Part shown: positions 17,345 through 26,334 of the stretch, piece after piece
Layout of the letters: each line of letters opens with the position of its first letter
How positions within the stretch are numbered: the first letter of the stretch is position 1
Made by a program: the position numbers and the translations under genes
Assembly (NCBI GenBank): GCA_937960435.1
Contig: CALGPN010000016.1
Coordinates: 1 to 64,000, forward strand
Length of the DNA stretch: 64,000 bases
Reading direction: 5' to 3'
Origin: an uncultured Desulfosoma sp.
GTDB taxonomy: Bacteria; Desulfobacterota; Syntrophobacteria; Syntrophobacterales; DSM-9756
The notes under the pieces: generated by a model
Databases searched by the model: none
Told to the model about the DNA's origin: nothing
What the model saw: only the letters and a program-made list of their open reading frames with translations

Positions 17345-18745
17345 TCAAAAATCGGCATGGCCAGGCGTGCGAGGGAACGGGATGACTTCCCGGATATTGC
17401 CCAGACCGGTTACAAACTGGACGAGCCGTTCCAGCCCCAAGCCGAAACCGCAATGGGGAGCCGATCCGAATTCGCGCAGCTCCACATACCACGCGTACGC
17501 TTCCGGGGAGATTCCCTTGCGGTGCATTTGTTCCACGAGCACATCCCGCCGCTCTTCCCTCTGAGACCCCCCGATGATTTCCCCCACCCTCGGAACCAAG
17601 ATGTCCATGGCGGCGACCGTCTTGCCGTCGTCGTTGACCCGCATGTAAAAAGGCTTGAGGTCGCGCGGAAAGTCGATGATGGCGACAGGCCTTTGCAGTT
17701 TTTTCTCCGTCAGATACCGTTCGTGTTCCGACTGCAGGTCCGCGCCCCACTCCACCGGAAAGGCGAAGGACACGTCGGCCCTTTTGAGGATCTCCACGGC
17801 TTCGGTGTAGGTGATGACCTCAAAGGGTTCTTGAACGACGGTCTTGAGGGAGTCCAGTAAAGAGGGTTCCACAAACCGAGCGAAAAATTGAAGGTCGTCC
17901 GCGGCGGTTTCCAGAAGGTCGGAAACCACATAGTGAAGGAGACGCTGGGCCAAGGCCAGGTCATCATTGAGGTCTGCAAAGGCCATTTCGGGTTCGATCA
18001 TCCAAAACTCCGCCAAGTGGCGGCTGGTGTTGGAGTTTTCCGCCCGGAAGGTCGGGCCGAAGGTGTAGACCTTTCCCAAAGCCAAAGCGTAGATTTCCGC
18101 TTGAAGCTGGCCGCTCACGGTAAGAAAGGTGGGTTTTTGGAAAAAATCTTCCTGGTAAGCCGATTCGCTTGATCCGAGCGAGGGCTTGGTGGGATCCAGC
18201 GTCGTCACGCGAAAGACATCGCCTGCGCCTTCGCAGTCACTTGTGGTGATGATGGGGGTGTGGATATAGAAGAAACCTTCCTTTTGAAAGAAGGTATGGA
18301 TGGCGTAGCTCAACCGGTTTCGAATGCGGGCGACGGCGCCGAGGGTGTTGGTGCGGGGGCGCAAGTGTGCGATGGTCCGCAAGAACTCGAAGCTGTGTCT
18401 CTTTTTCTGGAGTGGGTATCGTGCCGGGTCCGCCCAACCGAAAAGAACAATGTCCTGAGCGAGGAGTTCGATGCTTTGGCCTTTTCCCGGCGAGGGGGTG
18501 ATGGTCCCGCGGATTTGAACGGCGGATCCGGTCGTCAGCCGCTCCGCCATGGTCGCCGTCTCCGGTCGGTTTCTATCCAGAACGACCTGGAGATTTTTAA
18601 GGCACGAGCCGTCATTGAGTTCCACGAAACTGACCCCTGCCTTGGAATCCCGTCGAGTGCGCACCCAGCCGCGAACAATGACCTCTGTGCCCTGGAACGC
18701 CGATTCATCTTTGAAGATTTCGACAATCGCAATGGCCCTGTCCAT
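17345..18745 (-). CDS. asnS: Asparaginyl-tRNA synthetase
   Basis: 466-residue class IIb synthetase charging tRNA-Asn. An N-terminal OB-fold anticodon-binding domain ([14 protein letters not shown] near residue 25) is followed by the catalytic core with motif 2 ([21 protein letters not shown] region) and motif 3 ([11 protein letters not shown] near the C-terminus). Length and the TSRHLAEF block favour AsnRS over AspRS. Stops converge with hypC with only 23 bases between them. Confidence 0.95.
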   Translation of the reverse strand: MDRAIAIVEIFKDESAFQGTEVIVRGWVRTRRDSKAGVSFVELNDGSCLKNLQVVLDRNRPETATMAERLTTGSAVQIRGTITPSPGKGQSIELLAQDIVLFGWADPARYPLQKKRHSFEFLRTIAHLRPRTNTLGAVARIRNRLSYAIHTFFQKEGFFYIHTPIITTSDCEGAGDVFRVTTLDPTKPSLGSSESAYQEDFFQKPTFLTVSGQLQAEIYALALGKVYTFGPTFRAENSNTSRHLAEFWMIEPEMAFADLNDDLALAQRLLHYVVSDLLETAADDLQFFARFVEPSLLDSLKTVVQEPFEVITYTEAVEILKRADVSFAFPVEWGADLQSEHERYLTEKKLQRPVAIIDFPRDLKPFYMRVNDDGKTVAAMDILVPRVGEIIGGSQREERRDVLVEQMHRKGISPEAYAWYVELREFGSAPHCGFGLGLERLVQFVTGLGNIREVIPFPRTPGHADF

Positions 18746-18928
18746 TATGCGATAAACCTCCCCTTCTGGGATTCGCTCCGGTGGTCCATCCGAATCCTGC
18801 GGTTGCCTCCCCAGGGCGATTTTGGTAACGGTGCGGCCGGACCCTTGGGTGGCTTTTTCCCTCGAACGTAAGGGCGTACGATAAGTTCATAAAATAGAAG
18901 GCTTCGCCGGAGCAAGGAGATCGTCCCA

Positions 18929-20179
18929 ATGGCACAGGGCAAGCGAGATTTCTGGAGGTTCCGTCTCATCGCCGATCTTGCCCCGGCGCCTGTGTGCAGG
19001 GGGCCTCGTGTGTGGTTCCATGCCGCCTCCGTGGGGGAAGTGAACGGTTCTCTGGGAGTCGTTCGGCGCCTGCGCTCGGCTTGTCCCCACACGGACCTTT
19101 TTCTTTCCGTGGGGACGCCTCAGGGCTATCACTTCGCTAGATCCCACGTGCCCGACGGCGTGCGTGTCTTTGCCGCTCCGGTGGATGTCCCGTGGGCTGT
19201 GTGCCGAACCATATCCAACTTATCTCCTGACCTCTTCGTGGCTTTGGAAAGCGAATTCTGGCCCGTGCTCCATTGGTGCCTACGAAAACATCGCATTCCG
19301 GTTGTCCTCCTTAACGGCCATATATCAGAAAGGTCGTGGCGGCGCTATCGACGTCTGTCCTTTATCTTTGGGCACGTTTTTCGCGGAATCCAGTGGGCCG
19401 CGGTAAAGGGCGCGGAGGATAAGGATCGCTTGACGACTCTTGGAGTGCCGGCGGATCGCATCGTGGTGATGGGCTCGGCCAAGTACGACACTCTCGTGGA
19501 TCGAGCCGATTCCGCTGTGATCGCAACATGGAGACGGCGTCTGGGTCTTGCGGAGGGTGCACCCGTCGTAGTGGGGGGAAGCCTTCGTGGCGTCGAGTGC
19601 CTTACGCTTTTGGAGATTTTCAGGAGACTCAGGAACGATCAGCCCGGTCTTGTCGGAATTTTTGCCCCCCGGCATTTGGATCGGGTGCCTCAAATGGTGG
19701 AATGGCTTGAACGGAACCGACTTTCTTATGAATTCTTGTCTTCCTTCCTTTCGTCAACTCCGCGGTCCCGCCACGCCGATTGCCTTATCGTGGATGGTAT
19801 CGGGCATCTTTTTGAGCTCTACGGTTTGGCGGATCTTGTTTTTTGCGGAGGGACCCTGGTGCCCGTCGGGGGGCACAACATCGTGGAGCCTGTGGCGTGG
19901 GCGAAAACCGTGTATTACGGCCCGCACATCGAGAAGGTCTTGGACGAGCATCGGATTTTAAGCGGTTACGGTATTGGGGTCATGGTCTCCGATGCCGAGA
20001 GCCTTTACAAACGATGGCGTGACGCCCTTACAGCCGGTCGCTTGGCGGAATCAAGAGATGCGGCTGCTCGGAAAGCCCTTGATGAACTGGCCGGAGCGGC
20101 GGACCGACAGGTGGCCGTGCTTCAGCGTTTTTTGAATTGTTCTGGATCCTCGGCGTCGTGGAATCCGATGATGGAGTGA
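18929..20179 (+). CDS. waaA: 3-deoxy-D-manno-octulosonic acid (Kdo) transferase, without N-terminal anchor
   Basis: 416-residue GT30 transferase that adds Kdo to lipid A precursor at the inner face of the inner membrane. Family marks: HAASVGE with the catalytic Glu (about residue 40), ESEFWP, VMGSAKYD, FAPRH and the sugar-nucleotide site GGHNIVEP. The usual N-terminal membrane helix ahead of the HAASVGE block is absent: the protein starts MAQGKRDFWRF, and all three upstream frames are closed by stops within about 60 bases. The ATG has AAGGAG before it, so the short form seems real. Divergent from asnS. Confidence 0.88.
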   Translation: MAQGKRDFWRFRLIADLAPAPVCRGPRVWFHAASVGEVNGSLGVVRRLRSACPHTDLFLSVGTPQGYHFARSHVPDGVRVFAAPVDVPWAVCRTISNLSPDLFVALESEFWPVLHWCLRKHRIPVVLLNGHISERSWRRYRRLSFIFGHVFRGIQWAAVKGAEDKDRLTTLGVPADRIVVMGSAKYDTLVDRADSAVIATWRRRLGLAEGAPVVVGGSLRGVECLTLLEIFRRLRNDQPGLVGIFAPRHLDRVPQMVEWLERNRLSYEFLSSFLSSTPRSRHADCLIVDGIGHLFELYGLADLVFCGGTLVPVGGHNIVEPVAWAKTVYYGPHIEKVLDEHRILSGYGIGVMVSDAESLYKRWRDALTAGRLAESRDAAARKALDELAGAADRQVAVLQRFLNCSGSSASWNPMME

Positions 20180-20244
20180 GTGCAGGAAAAATCAACAACC
20201 CCGGGGCCGAAAATCCTCAGCCTCATTGTGACATTGGAGCGCCC

Positions 20245-21036
20245 ATGGAGCGACTTATCGGGCTTCTCACGGCCTACAAAGAGGGCACGGCGGACCTGGA
20301 CGAAGTTCTTGCGTTTTTGCGGCGTTTGCCTTTTGAAAATCTGGATTTCGCCCGGGTGGACCATCACCGAGCGTTGCGGCGAGGCTATCCCGAGGTGGTC
20401 TACGGTGAGAATAAAGAGGCCTCCCAGATTCTTAAAATTTTGCAGGCCATGGAGCGGACGGGGGGCCCGCTGCTGGTCACACGGATAGACCCGGAGAAGG
20501 CTGCTCAAGTCCGCCGAGTCATGGGGGACCTTCAGTACGACCCGACGGCGCGCGTGCTTTATAGAAAGGGACCCGTCCGGGAGACCTCGGAGGTGACGCG
20601 GCATCCGGTCCAAGTGTTGTCCGCGGGATCTTCAGACCTCGCCGTAGCCGAGGAGGCCGCCGTGACTGCGGAAGTGTTGGGTCAAAGAGTGCAGCGCTTT
20701 TACGACGTTGGGGTCGCCGGCCTTCATCGTCTGCTCCACCTTTTGGACGAAATGTCTCAGGCCGCCGTCTATGTGGTTGTTGCCGGCATGGAAGGGGCGC
20801 TTCCCAGTGTGGTGGCGGGCTTGGTGGCCCGACCCGTCATTGCCGTTCCCACCAGCATCGGCTATGGCGCATCCTTCAAAGGGATCGCGCCCCTTTTGGG
20901 TATGCTTAACAGTTGTGCTCCCGGGGTGGCCGTGGTAAACATCGACAACGGTTTCGGGGCGGGCTATCTCGCAAGCATGATTGCGGATATGGCCAATGCG
21001 CCGATCCTGGGCGGTTCCGGAAGTTCAGGAACGTGA
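20245..21036 (+). CDS. larB: LarB-like pyridinium-3,5-biscarboxylate mononucleotide synthase
   Basis: 263-residue protein with the N-terminal helical segment (ENLDFARVDHHRALRRGYPEVVYG) and C-terminal PurE-like AIR carboxylase fold typical of LarB, which carboxylates nicotinate adenine dinucleotide in making the nickel-pincer cofactor. Sequence marks are the GTADLAVAEEA-like AGSSDLAVAEEA loop, VVAGMEGALPSVVAGL and the PTSIGYG segment. larC and larE, needed to finish the cofactor, are not in this window. ATG 20245 was chosen over an upstream in-frame extension because it has a TTGGAGC site and matches the family start. Confidence 0.85.
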   Translation: MERLIGLLTAYKEGTADLDEVLAFLRRLPFENLDFARVDHHRALRRGYPEVVYGENKEASQILKILQAMERTGGPLLVTRIDPEKAAQVRRVMGDLQYDPTARVLYRKGPVRETSEVTRHPVQVLSAGSSDLAVAEEAAVTAEVLGQRVQRFYDVGVAGLHRLLHLLDEMSQAAVYVVVAGMEGALPSVVAGLVARPVIAVPTSIGYGASFKGIAPLLGMLNSCAPGVAVVNIDNGFGAGYLASMIADMANAPILGGSGSSGT

Positions 21037-21048
21037 CAAGGAGAGGGT

Positions 21049-21474
21049 ATGGCACGGGACTATCGACCCAATGTGCGGGAAATGTCCGTCATTTCCAAGC
21101 TCGACCAAGCTAAGGAGTTTCAGCGGGTTCGGGCTTTGCAGCTGCTTCGGGACCGCGTCGACGAACTGAGCGGCCGCATTGCCATAAAATTGATCGAAAA
21201 CAAACTTGTGGAAACAACCAGCAAGACGGAATTGGAAGAACAAATCCACCGTTGTCTCACCACGCTGCTCACCGCCGAGGACTTTGAAGTGCAGTATCAG
21301 GTGGCGAATATCCGAGACTTGGTGCCGCGTCCCCATTTTATCAGCCTGTATGTGACGGCCTACATCATTGAAAAATTGATCGATCACCGCTGTATTGTCG
21401 ATATCTACGGCACCAACGAAGAGATCTACCGGTGCGTCAACACCCAGGTGACGCGCCTGATCCCCTTGCAATAA
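21049..21474 (+). CDS. Conserved-looking hypothetical protein
   Basis: 141-residue soluble protein, MARDYRPNVRE at the start, rich in charged helices, with two cysteines-containing short segments (HRCLTTLL, DHRCIVDIYG). AAGGAGAGGGT precedes the ATG 12 bases after larB, so it is probably cotranscribed with larB. I do not recognise a domain. No signal, membrane segment or nucleotide-binding motif is visible. Confidence 0.7.
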   Translation: MARDYRPNVREMSVISKLDQAKEFQRVRALQLLRDRVDELSGRIAIKLIENKLVETTSKTELEEQIHRCLTTLLTAEDFEVQYQVANIRDLVPRPHFISLYVTAYIIEKLIDHRCIVDIYGTNEEIYRCVNTQVTRLIPLQ

Positions 21475-21482
21475 TCTTCCTT

Positions 21483-22034
21483 TCAAAAGCGCACCAAACG
21501 GTCACATCGGCGCATCAGTTCTTCCATGCCGAGTCGTTCTCGGGCCGAAAAGGCATCGGTTCCGAGGCTCAGTCCGTAATAGCCGTTCACCACGCGTGTC
21601 GAAAAGCGGTCGAGCCATTCCAAGAGTTTTTCAGCAGATCCCGCCTGAAGGTAAAGGGAGACGTCGTTGACGAACACGGTGAGGCATCTCGAAGCGGCCA
21701 CATGAACCCATAAGGACTCGATGCGTCGTGCATTTTCTCGCGCGAGCCGCCATCTTTCCTCGATGGATGCCGCTTGGAGCCGAGGGGCTGCCAAATCCAC
21801 GCAAAAGCGGTGCACGCGGAGGGATTCGGAAACGGCCAAACGCCCACCGATGCCGGGGTGGAAGGCCGGATGAGCGCTTTTATCAGGAAGACGCGGCGCG
21901 AGGTCCACAACGGCGACGGGTTCGGAAAACCGGAGAAGGTAGGCTTGAAGAAGCCGAGCCGTGTAGGCGGTCTTTCCCGAATTGACCTCTCCAACGATGA
22001 GGGTGAATCGGTTTCGACACTCTTCCGGCGCCAT
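21483..22034 (-). CDS. P-loop NTPase-like protein in thiamine-precursor ECF operon
   Basis: 183-residue protein with a Walker A motif (VGEVNSGKT) near the N-terminus and a hydrophobic strand ending VFVND that may be Walker B. No ABC signature (LSGGQ) is present, so it is not a third transporter ATPase. A TTG start at 22067 would overlap the EcfT gene by 22 bases; ATG 22034 starts 12 bases after it and is preferred, though its ribosome site is weak. It is the last gene of the minus-strand ECF operon. GTPase-like chaperone or cobinamide-kinase-like roles are possible, but nothing specific is supported. Confidence 0.7.
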   Translation of the reverse strand: MAPEECRNRFTLIVGEVNSGKTAYTARLLQAYLLRFSEPVAVVDLAPRLPDKSAHPAFHPGIGGRLAVSESLRVHRFCVDLAAPRLQAASIEERWRLARENARRIESLWVHVAASRCLTVFVNDVSLYLQAGSAEKLLEWLDRFSTRVVNGYYGLSLGTDAFSARERLGMEELMRRCDRLVRF

Positions 22035-22045
22035 TTCTTCTGAAT

Positions 22046-22750
22046 TCAAGGCCCTCTTCTCTCCCAAAACAAAAACCCGATAAACGCTGCAATCCCCAGC
22101 GCCACAAAAAGAATATCGCGAGAGCTGATCGGACCTAAACGAGGTCTCCCTTTCGCCTCACGGCTGAACCCTCTGGATTCCATGGCCATGGCCAGATTTT
22201 CCGCCAGCATGAAAGCCTGCACCAGCAAGGGCACCAAAAGCGCCAGCAGTCGGGGAGTGTTGGTCAATCGGAGGCGAACGTCGATGCCCCGGGCTGTTTG
22301 AGCGTCGTAAATATTCCGGAGGGTGCGCCCGAGCAGCGGCACATAGCGAAGCGCGGTCATCAAGATGAAAATCAAAGGGTCCGGGACTTTCAAGGATCGC
22401 AAAGCGCCGGCCAATTCCTCGGGGGCCAGGGTCTGGAAAAACAGAGCTGAGGCGGCAAAAAGGTTCACCAGCCGAATGGAGAGATCCGTTGCGGCCTCAA
22501 GACCGAAGGCAAGGAAGGAGATGGCAAAAACCGCGCTGACCATGGGCCAGATGAGATGAAGGGAAGACCGACGGACCTTCCCGCGACCGAAACCGAAGAT
22601 TCCTAAGGCGAGAAGAAGACTCTCCGCGATGAGGGCGGGTCTGGTGCGGGTGAGAATCACTGCGGTGATAAAAAGGCCTCCCACAAAGAGGCGCCCGCGG
22701 GGATCAAGCCGAAGCCTGTTTGCCGATTCCCAAAGAGGCACGGATTCCAT
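22046..22750 (-). CDS. Energy-coupling factor transporter transmembrane protein (EcfT/CbiQ family)
   Basis: 234-residue membrane protein with five or six hydrophobic segments. The cytoplasmic Ala-Arg-Gly coupling motifs that engage the ATPases are present as TARGIDVRL and MESRGFSRE. The ATG overlaps the stop of the ATPase gene by one base (TAATG), which indicates translational coupling. With the ATPase and ThiW it forms a complete ECF-type importer. Confidence 0.9.
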   Translation of the reverse strand: MESVPLWESANRLRLDPRGRLFVGGLFITAVILTRTRPALIAESLLLALGIFGFGRGKVRRSSLHLIWPMVSAVFAISFLAFGLEAATDLSIRLVNLFAASALFFQTLAPEELAGALRSLKVPDPLIFILMTALRYVPLLGRTLRNIYDAQTARGIDVRLRLTNTPRLLALLVPLLVQAFMLAENLAMAMESRGFSREAKGRPRLGPISSRDILFVALGIAAFIGFLFWERRGP

Positions 22751-24207
22751 TACACTTCCTCCGCCGACGGGACCATGGCACGATCCTCCACAAGGCGTCC
22801 CTTATCCAGTAAAAGTCGGCGAGCGCACACGGCGCGGGCGAAATCCTTGTCGTGGGTGACCACAACGACGGCGATCCCCAGGTCCTTGGACAGACACAAG
22901 AGGAGCTCTGCGAGCTCTCGGCGAAATCGACCGTCTTGGCCCGCCGTGGGCTCGTCCAGAACGAGAACCTGGGGTTTCATGGCAAGAACGGAGGCCAGGG
23001 CGACCCGTTTCTTTTCGCCTTCGCTCAGTCGGTAAGGGCTGTGTTCCTTGAGCGGGCGCACGCCGAAAAGGTTGCAGATATGCTCAATCCACTCGCGATC
23101 CGCGGGAAGGCCCTTTTTTCCCAGGATCTTGGGCCCCGCCCAAATTTCATCCTCCACTTGGACTTTGAAAAACTGATCGTTGGGGTTTTGAAAGCTCACC
23201 CCAACATGTCGGACCCGCATGGGCGGAGGGATTTTATGAATGTCTCGGCCGTTCCAGAGGGCGCATCCTTCGTGGGGTTTGAGCAACCCCCCAAGAATTT
23301 TCACCAGAGTTGTTTTGCCGGATCCGTTGGGGCCGGTGACGGCCACACTTTCTCCGGCCCTGAGCGTAAAGGACACCCTATCCAAGACCGGTCGGCCTTC
23401 CCGATAAAAGCTGACTTCGGAGACTTTCAAAAGGCTTTCCTGACCTAAGGGCGCCTGTTCCCCGGGAGGCTGAGGATATTGGGGCACAAGGCCCACCTCC
23501 ATCAGGTGCGGGAGTGTCTGCCTCGGTGTGCCGTCGAAACGCACACGGCCTTTTTCCATGACAAGACAGCGATCCACGTCGAGAAGGAAATCATCCACCA
23601 GGTGTTCCGCCACGATGACGGTTGTGCCCGCTCGGTTTACGGCGGCCAAGGCCTGTCTCAGACGACTTCGGTTGGGAGCATCCAAATGGGCGAAGGGTTC
23701 GTCCAGAATCATAATGTGAGGTTTCAAACACAGGGCCGAAGCAACAGCCGCCAGGTGCTTTTCTCCCCCGGAAAGCTCGTGGGGCGCACGGTGCCGAAGG
23801 TGCTCGATGTCGAGGAAGGCAAGAATCTCCTGGATTCTTTGGTCGTACTGATGAGCAGGGATCGGCGACCGTTCCAGGCCGAAAAGGAGCTCGGCTTCAA
23901 CGGTTGCGCAGAAGAGGTAGGCGTCCGTGTTTTGGAGCACCACGGCCACCTGTTCGCTCAAAACCGCCGGAGGCGTCTCGGGGACCGCATGGTTGCACAC
24001 CAGGGCTTCGCCGAAGAACTCGCCGCCGAAAAAATGGGGAACCAGCCCGTTCAACACAAAAGTCAACGTGGACTTTCCGGACCCGCTGGGCCCGAAGATC
24101 ACGACGTATTCCCCTTGGTGCACATTCAGATCGATGTGGTCCAGGGCCCATGGAGCGGTCCCTTGGCGGCTTGGATAGCGATAGGCCGCATTTTTCAAAT
24201 GGATCAC
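22750..24207 (-). CDS. ECF transporter fused double ATPase (EcfA-EcfA')
   Basis: 485-residue fusion of two ABC ATPase domains. First domain: Walker [10 protein letters not shown], signature LSGGEKH and Walker B MILDEP. Second domain: Walker A GPNGSGKTT, signature LSEGEKK and Walker B LVLDEP. The GTG start at 24207 overlaps the TGA of thiW (GTGA), so translation is coupled. The reading frame stays open upstream inside thiW, but that extension is not credible. It energises uptake of the ThiW substrate. Confidence 0.92.
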   Translation of the reverse strand: MIHLKNAAYRYPSRQGTAPWALDHIDLNVHQGEYVVIFGPSGSGKSTLTFVLNGLVPHFFGGEFFGEALVCNHAVPETPPAVLSEQVAVVLQNTDAYLFCATVEAELLFGLERSPIPAHQYDQRIQEILAFLDIEHLRHRAPHELSGGEKHLAAVASALCLKPHIMILDEPFAHLDAPNRSRLRQALAAVNRAGTTVIVAEHLVDDFLLDVDRCLVMEKGRVRFDGTPRQTLPHLMEVGLVPQYPQPPGEQAPLGQESLLKVSEVSFYREGRPVLDRVSFTLRAGESVAVTGPNGSGKTTLVKILGGLLKPHEGCALWNGRDIHKIPPPMRVRHVGVSFQNPNDQFFKVQVEDEIWAGPKILGKKGLPADREWIEHICNLFGVRPLKEHSPYRLSEGEKKRVALASVLAMKPQVLVLDEPTAGQDGRFRRELAELLLCLSKDLGIAVVVVTHDKDFARAVCARRLLLDKGRLVEDRAMVPSAEEV

Positions 24208-24686
24208 GGTTGCCAGAGGCCTCCCTTGCGCAGAAGATGCAAGGCGGCCACTCCTAAGGCCGTGCCCCCCAGGGTGCTGATGCTGAAGGCGGTCATGAGT
24301 GTCACCAGGGGAATGGTTTTCGCCATGAACACAGGCGCCACGACCCACACGCTGACGAGGGATCCCAGGACGCCCGTGCCCACAAGTTCCCCTGCGGCGG
24401 CTGCATAGATGTTTTTTGTGGCTTTGTAAGCGAGGCCGGCCAAAAGGGCTCCGATCATGCCTCCAGGGAAGGCCAACAGCGTGCCGAGGCCCAGGAGGTT
24501 GCGAATGATGGCGGCGAGGGCCGCGACCGTGACGGCATACCACGGCCCCAGCATGACGGCGCTCATCACATTGATCATGTGCTGGGCAGGAAAACATTTA
24601 GCGATCCCCACCGGGATGAAAATGGGGGACAAGGCCACGGCAAGGGCCACAAAAATGATCGCTCTGGCGATGTGACGGATGTGCAT
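24204..24686 (-). CDS. thiW: ThiW-type ECF substrate-binding membrane component
   Basis: 160-residue hydrophobic protein with about five membrane segments, beginning MHIRHIARAIIFVALAVALSP and containing the GLGTLLAFPGGMIGALLAGL segment typical of ThiW. Members bind a thiamine precursor, thought to be the hydroxyethylthiazole moiety. GAGGGGCG lies just before the ATG. First gene of the operon thiW, ATPase, EcfT, P-loop protein. I looked for a TPP riboswitch in the 270 bases upstream and saw no THI-box core. Confidence 0.87.
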   Translation of the reverse strand: MHIRHIARAIIFVALAVALSPIFIPVGIAKCFPAQHMINVMSAVMLGPWYAVTVAALAAIIRNLLGLGTLLAFPGGMIGALLAGLAYKATKNIYAAAAGELVGTGVLGSLVSVWVVAPVFMAKTIPLVTLMTAFSISTLGGTALGVAALHLLRKGGLWQP

Positions 24687-25036
24687 TTTCGCCCCTCAGA
24701 CCAAGAAAAAAGCCGGCAGAATGAACGCCGTCGCAATGTTCTTTGCCCGCTGCAGGTCGATTTTCATAGCACGGAGCTTTTTGGAGCGCAATGAAGCAGC
24801 GATGCTTTTTGCCCTCATGCCGGTTTGACACGCCTGTAAAAATGGGGTCTCTTTTCTTGCCGGGCAAGGCCTGGGGTCTTGTCGAGGCCACTTTTGATCA
24901 AGGCCCGGTTTGATTGACACGCAAGGCGACCGAAGGCTATGGTAGAGTCAATCTCTTTGGAATATGAAAAAAAAGGGGATACGGCCCTTTCGGGGGGGGG
25001 CAGAATCCCTCGCGTCAAGGATGCGGAGCTATACGA
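24687..25036. other. Divergent intergenic region, thiW and glycosyltransferase
   Basis: 350 bases between divergent genes. On the plus strand it holds a sigma-70-type promoter (24914-24943). On the minus strand a 40-codon frame (24818 to 24696) ends nine bases before thiW and encodes a basic then hydrophobic peptide; it lacks a clear ribosome site and is not called as a gene. No riboswitch was recognised. Confidence 0.5.
24914..24943 (+). promoter_or_regulatory. Sigma-70-type promoter for glycosyltransferase gene
   Basis: TTGACA at 24914-24919, 18-base spacer, TATGGT at 24938-24943, with about 90 bases to the start codon at 25037. Confidence 0.6.
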
Positions 25037-26299
25037 ATGGGAAAGAATATAGGTTTTGTGTCCACCAGATTCGCCGGAACAGACGGCGTTTCCTTGGAAG
25101 CCGCCAAGTGGGCGCAGATGCTTTGGGATCATCGCCACGTGTCCTACTGGTTTGCAGGGGTTTTGGATCGAAGTCCCGAAGTGAGCTTTTTGGTTCCGGA
25201 AGCTTTTTTTGATCATGAAGAAAATCAATGGATCAACCGTCGCGTCTTTGGCGTTCAAAAGCGCACTCCTTATATTACCGGCCGTATTCATGCCCTTCGG
25301 GAATATTTGAAAATCAAGCTTTACGAATTTATCGCCAAATTCAAGATTGATATTTTAATCGTGCAAAACGCCGTCACCATTCCCATGCACATTCCTTTGG
25401 GACTGGCGATCACGGAACTCGTGGCCGAATTGGGCATTCCGACGGTGGCGCACCATCATGATTTTTACTGGGAAAGAACGCGCTTTTCCGTGAACGCCAT
25501 TCAGGACTACCTCCAAATGGCCTTTCCCCCGAAGCTTCCCAACATTCAACATGTCGTCATCAACTCCATCGCTCAAGAAGCCTTGGCTCTGCGGACGGGG
25601 ATTTCCTCCATCGTCATTCCCAACGTCTTGGATTTCGAGAATGAACCTCAAGTGGACTGGGAATTCACCAAAAATTTCCGGTCGGAACTGGGGTTTAAAG
25701 AAGACGATATCTTGTTTCTTCAGCCGACGCGAGTGGTGCAGCGCAAAGGGATTGAACATGCCATCGACTTGGTTCACGCCATCGGGGATCCGCGCGTGAA
25801 ACTCATCATTTCCCATGCGGCGGGAGACGAAGGGTTGGATTATTATCAGTGGCTTCAGGGTTATGCGGCAGAGCATCACGTGGATATGCGGCTCATTGCT
25901 CATCACGTGGGCGACAGGCGAGGTGTCAATGAGGATGGCACCAAACGCTATGCCCTGTGGGATGTTTACCCCCACTGTGATTTTGTGACCTATCCGAGCA
26001 CATACGAGGGGTTCGGCAATGCTTTCTTGGAAGCTGTCTATTTTCGCAAACCCCTTTTGGTCAATCGCTACGATGTCTTTGTCCGGGATATTGAGCCTCA
26101 GGGTTTTGATGTGGTGGTCATGGACGGCTACGTTTCCGATCGCGTCGTTCGCGAAGTGCGCGAGATTCTGGATTCGCCCGAGCGGCGTCAACGCATGGTG
26201 GAACACAACTACGCCGTGGCGACGCGTCGTTATTCTTATTCCGTGTTGAGAAGGCGTCTGGGTTTTTTGATTTCGAACTTTTTCGGCATTGAAATCTAG
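25037..26299 (+). CDS. GT4-family glycosyltransferase
   Basis: 420-residue GT-B fold transferase. The N-terminal half has STRFAGTDGVSLEA for acceptor binding; the C-terminal half has the donor-site motif TYEGFGNAFLEA with the EX7E-type glutamates, after RVVQRKGIEHAI. No membrane segment is seen. The GDP-mannose-making gene manC lies 35 bases downstream, so a mannosyl donor is plausible, but donor and acceptor cannot be read from the sequence. Confidence 0.85.
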   Translation: MGKNIGFVSTRFAGTDGVSLEAAKWAQMLWDHRHVSYWFAGVLDRSPEVSFLVPEAFFDHEENQWINRRVFGVQKRTPYITGRIHALREYLKIKLYEFIAKFKIDILIVQNAVTIPMHIPLGLAITELVAELGIPTVAHHHDFYWERTRFSVNAIQDYLQMAFPPKLPNIQHVVINSIAQEALALRTGISSIVIPNVLDFENEPQVDWEFTKNFRSELGFKEDDILFLQPTRVVQRKGIEHAIDLVHAIGDPRVKLIISHAAGDEGLDYYQWLQGYAAEHHVDMRLIAHHVGDRRGVNEDGTKRYALWDVYPHCDFVTYPSTYEGFGNAFLEAVYFRKPLLVNRYDVFVRDIEPQGFDVVVMDGYVSDRVVREVREILDSPERRQRMVEHNYAVATRRYSYSVLRRRLGFLISNFFGIEI

Positions 26300-26334
26300 C
26301 AGGCCGGGCCCTGAGGAGGCAGGAGGGGAGCGAG

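Noticed and set aside
22750-24597. 615-codon minus frame spanning the ATPase and most of thiW
   Set aside because: The first 130 codons overlap thiW in another frame and look nonsense-like; the GTG at 24207 overlapping the thiW stop is the natural start.
24687-24960. TPP riboswitch upstream of thiW
   Set aside because: No CTGAGA-type or other THI-box core was found on the minus strand.
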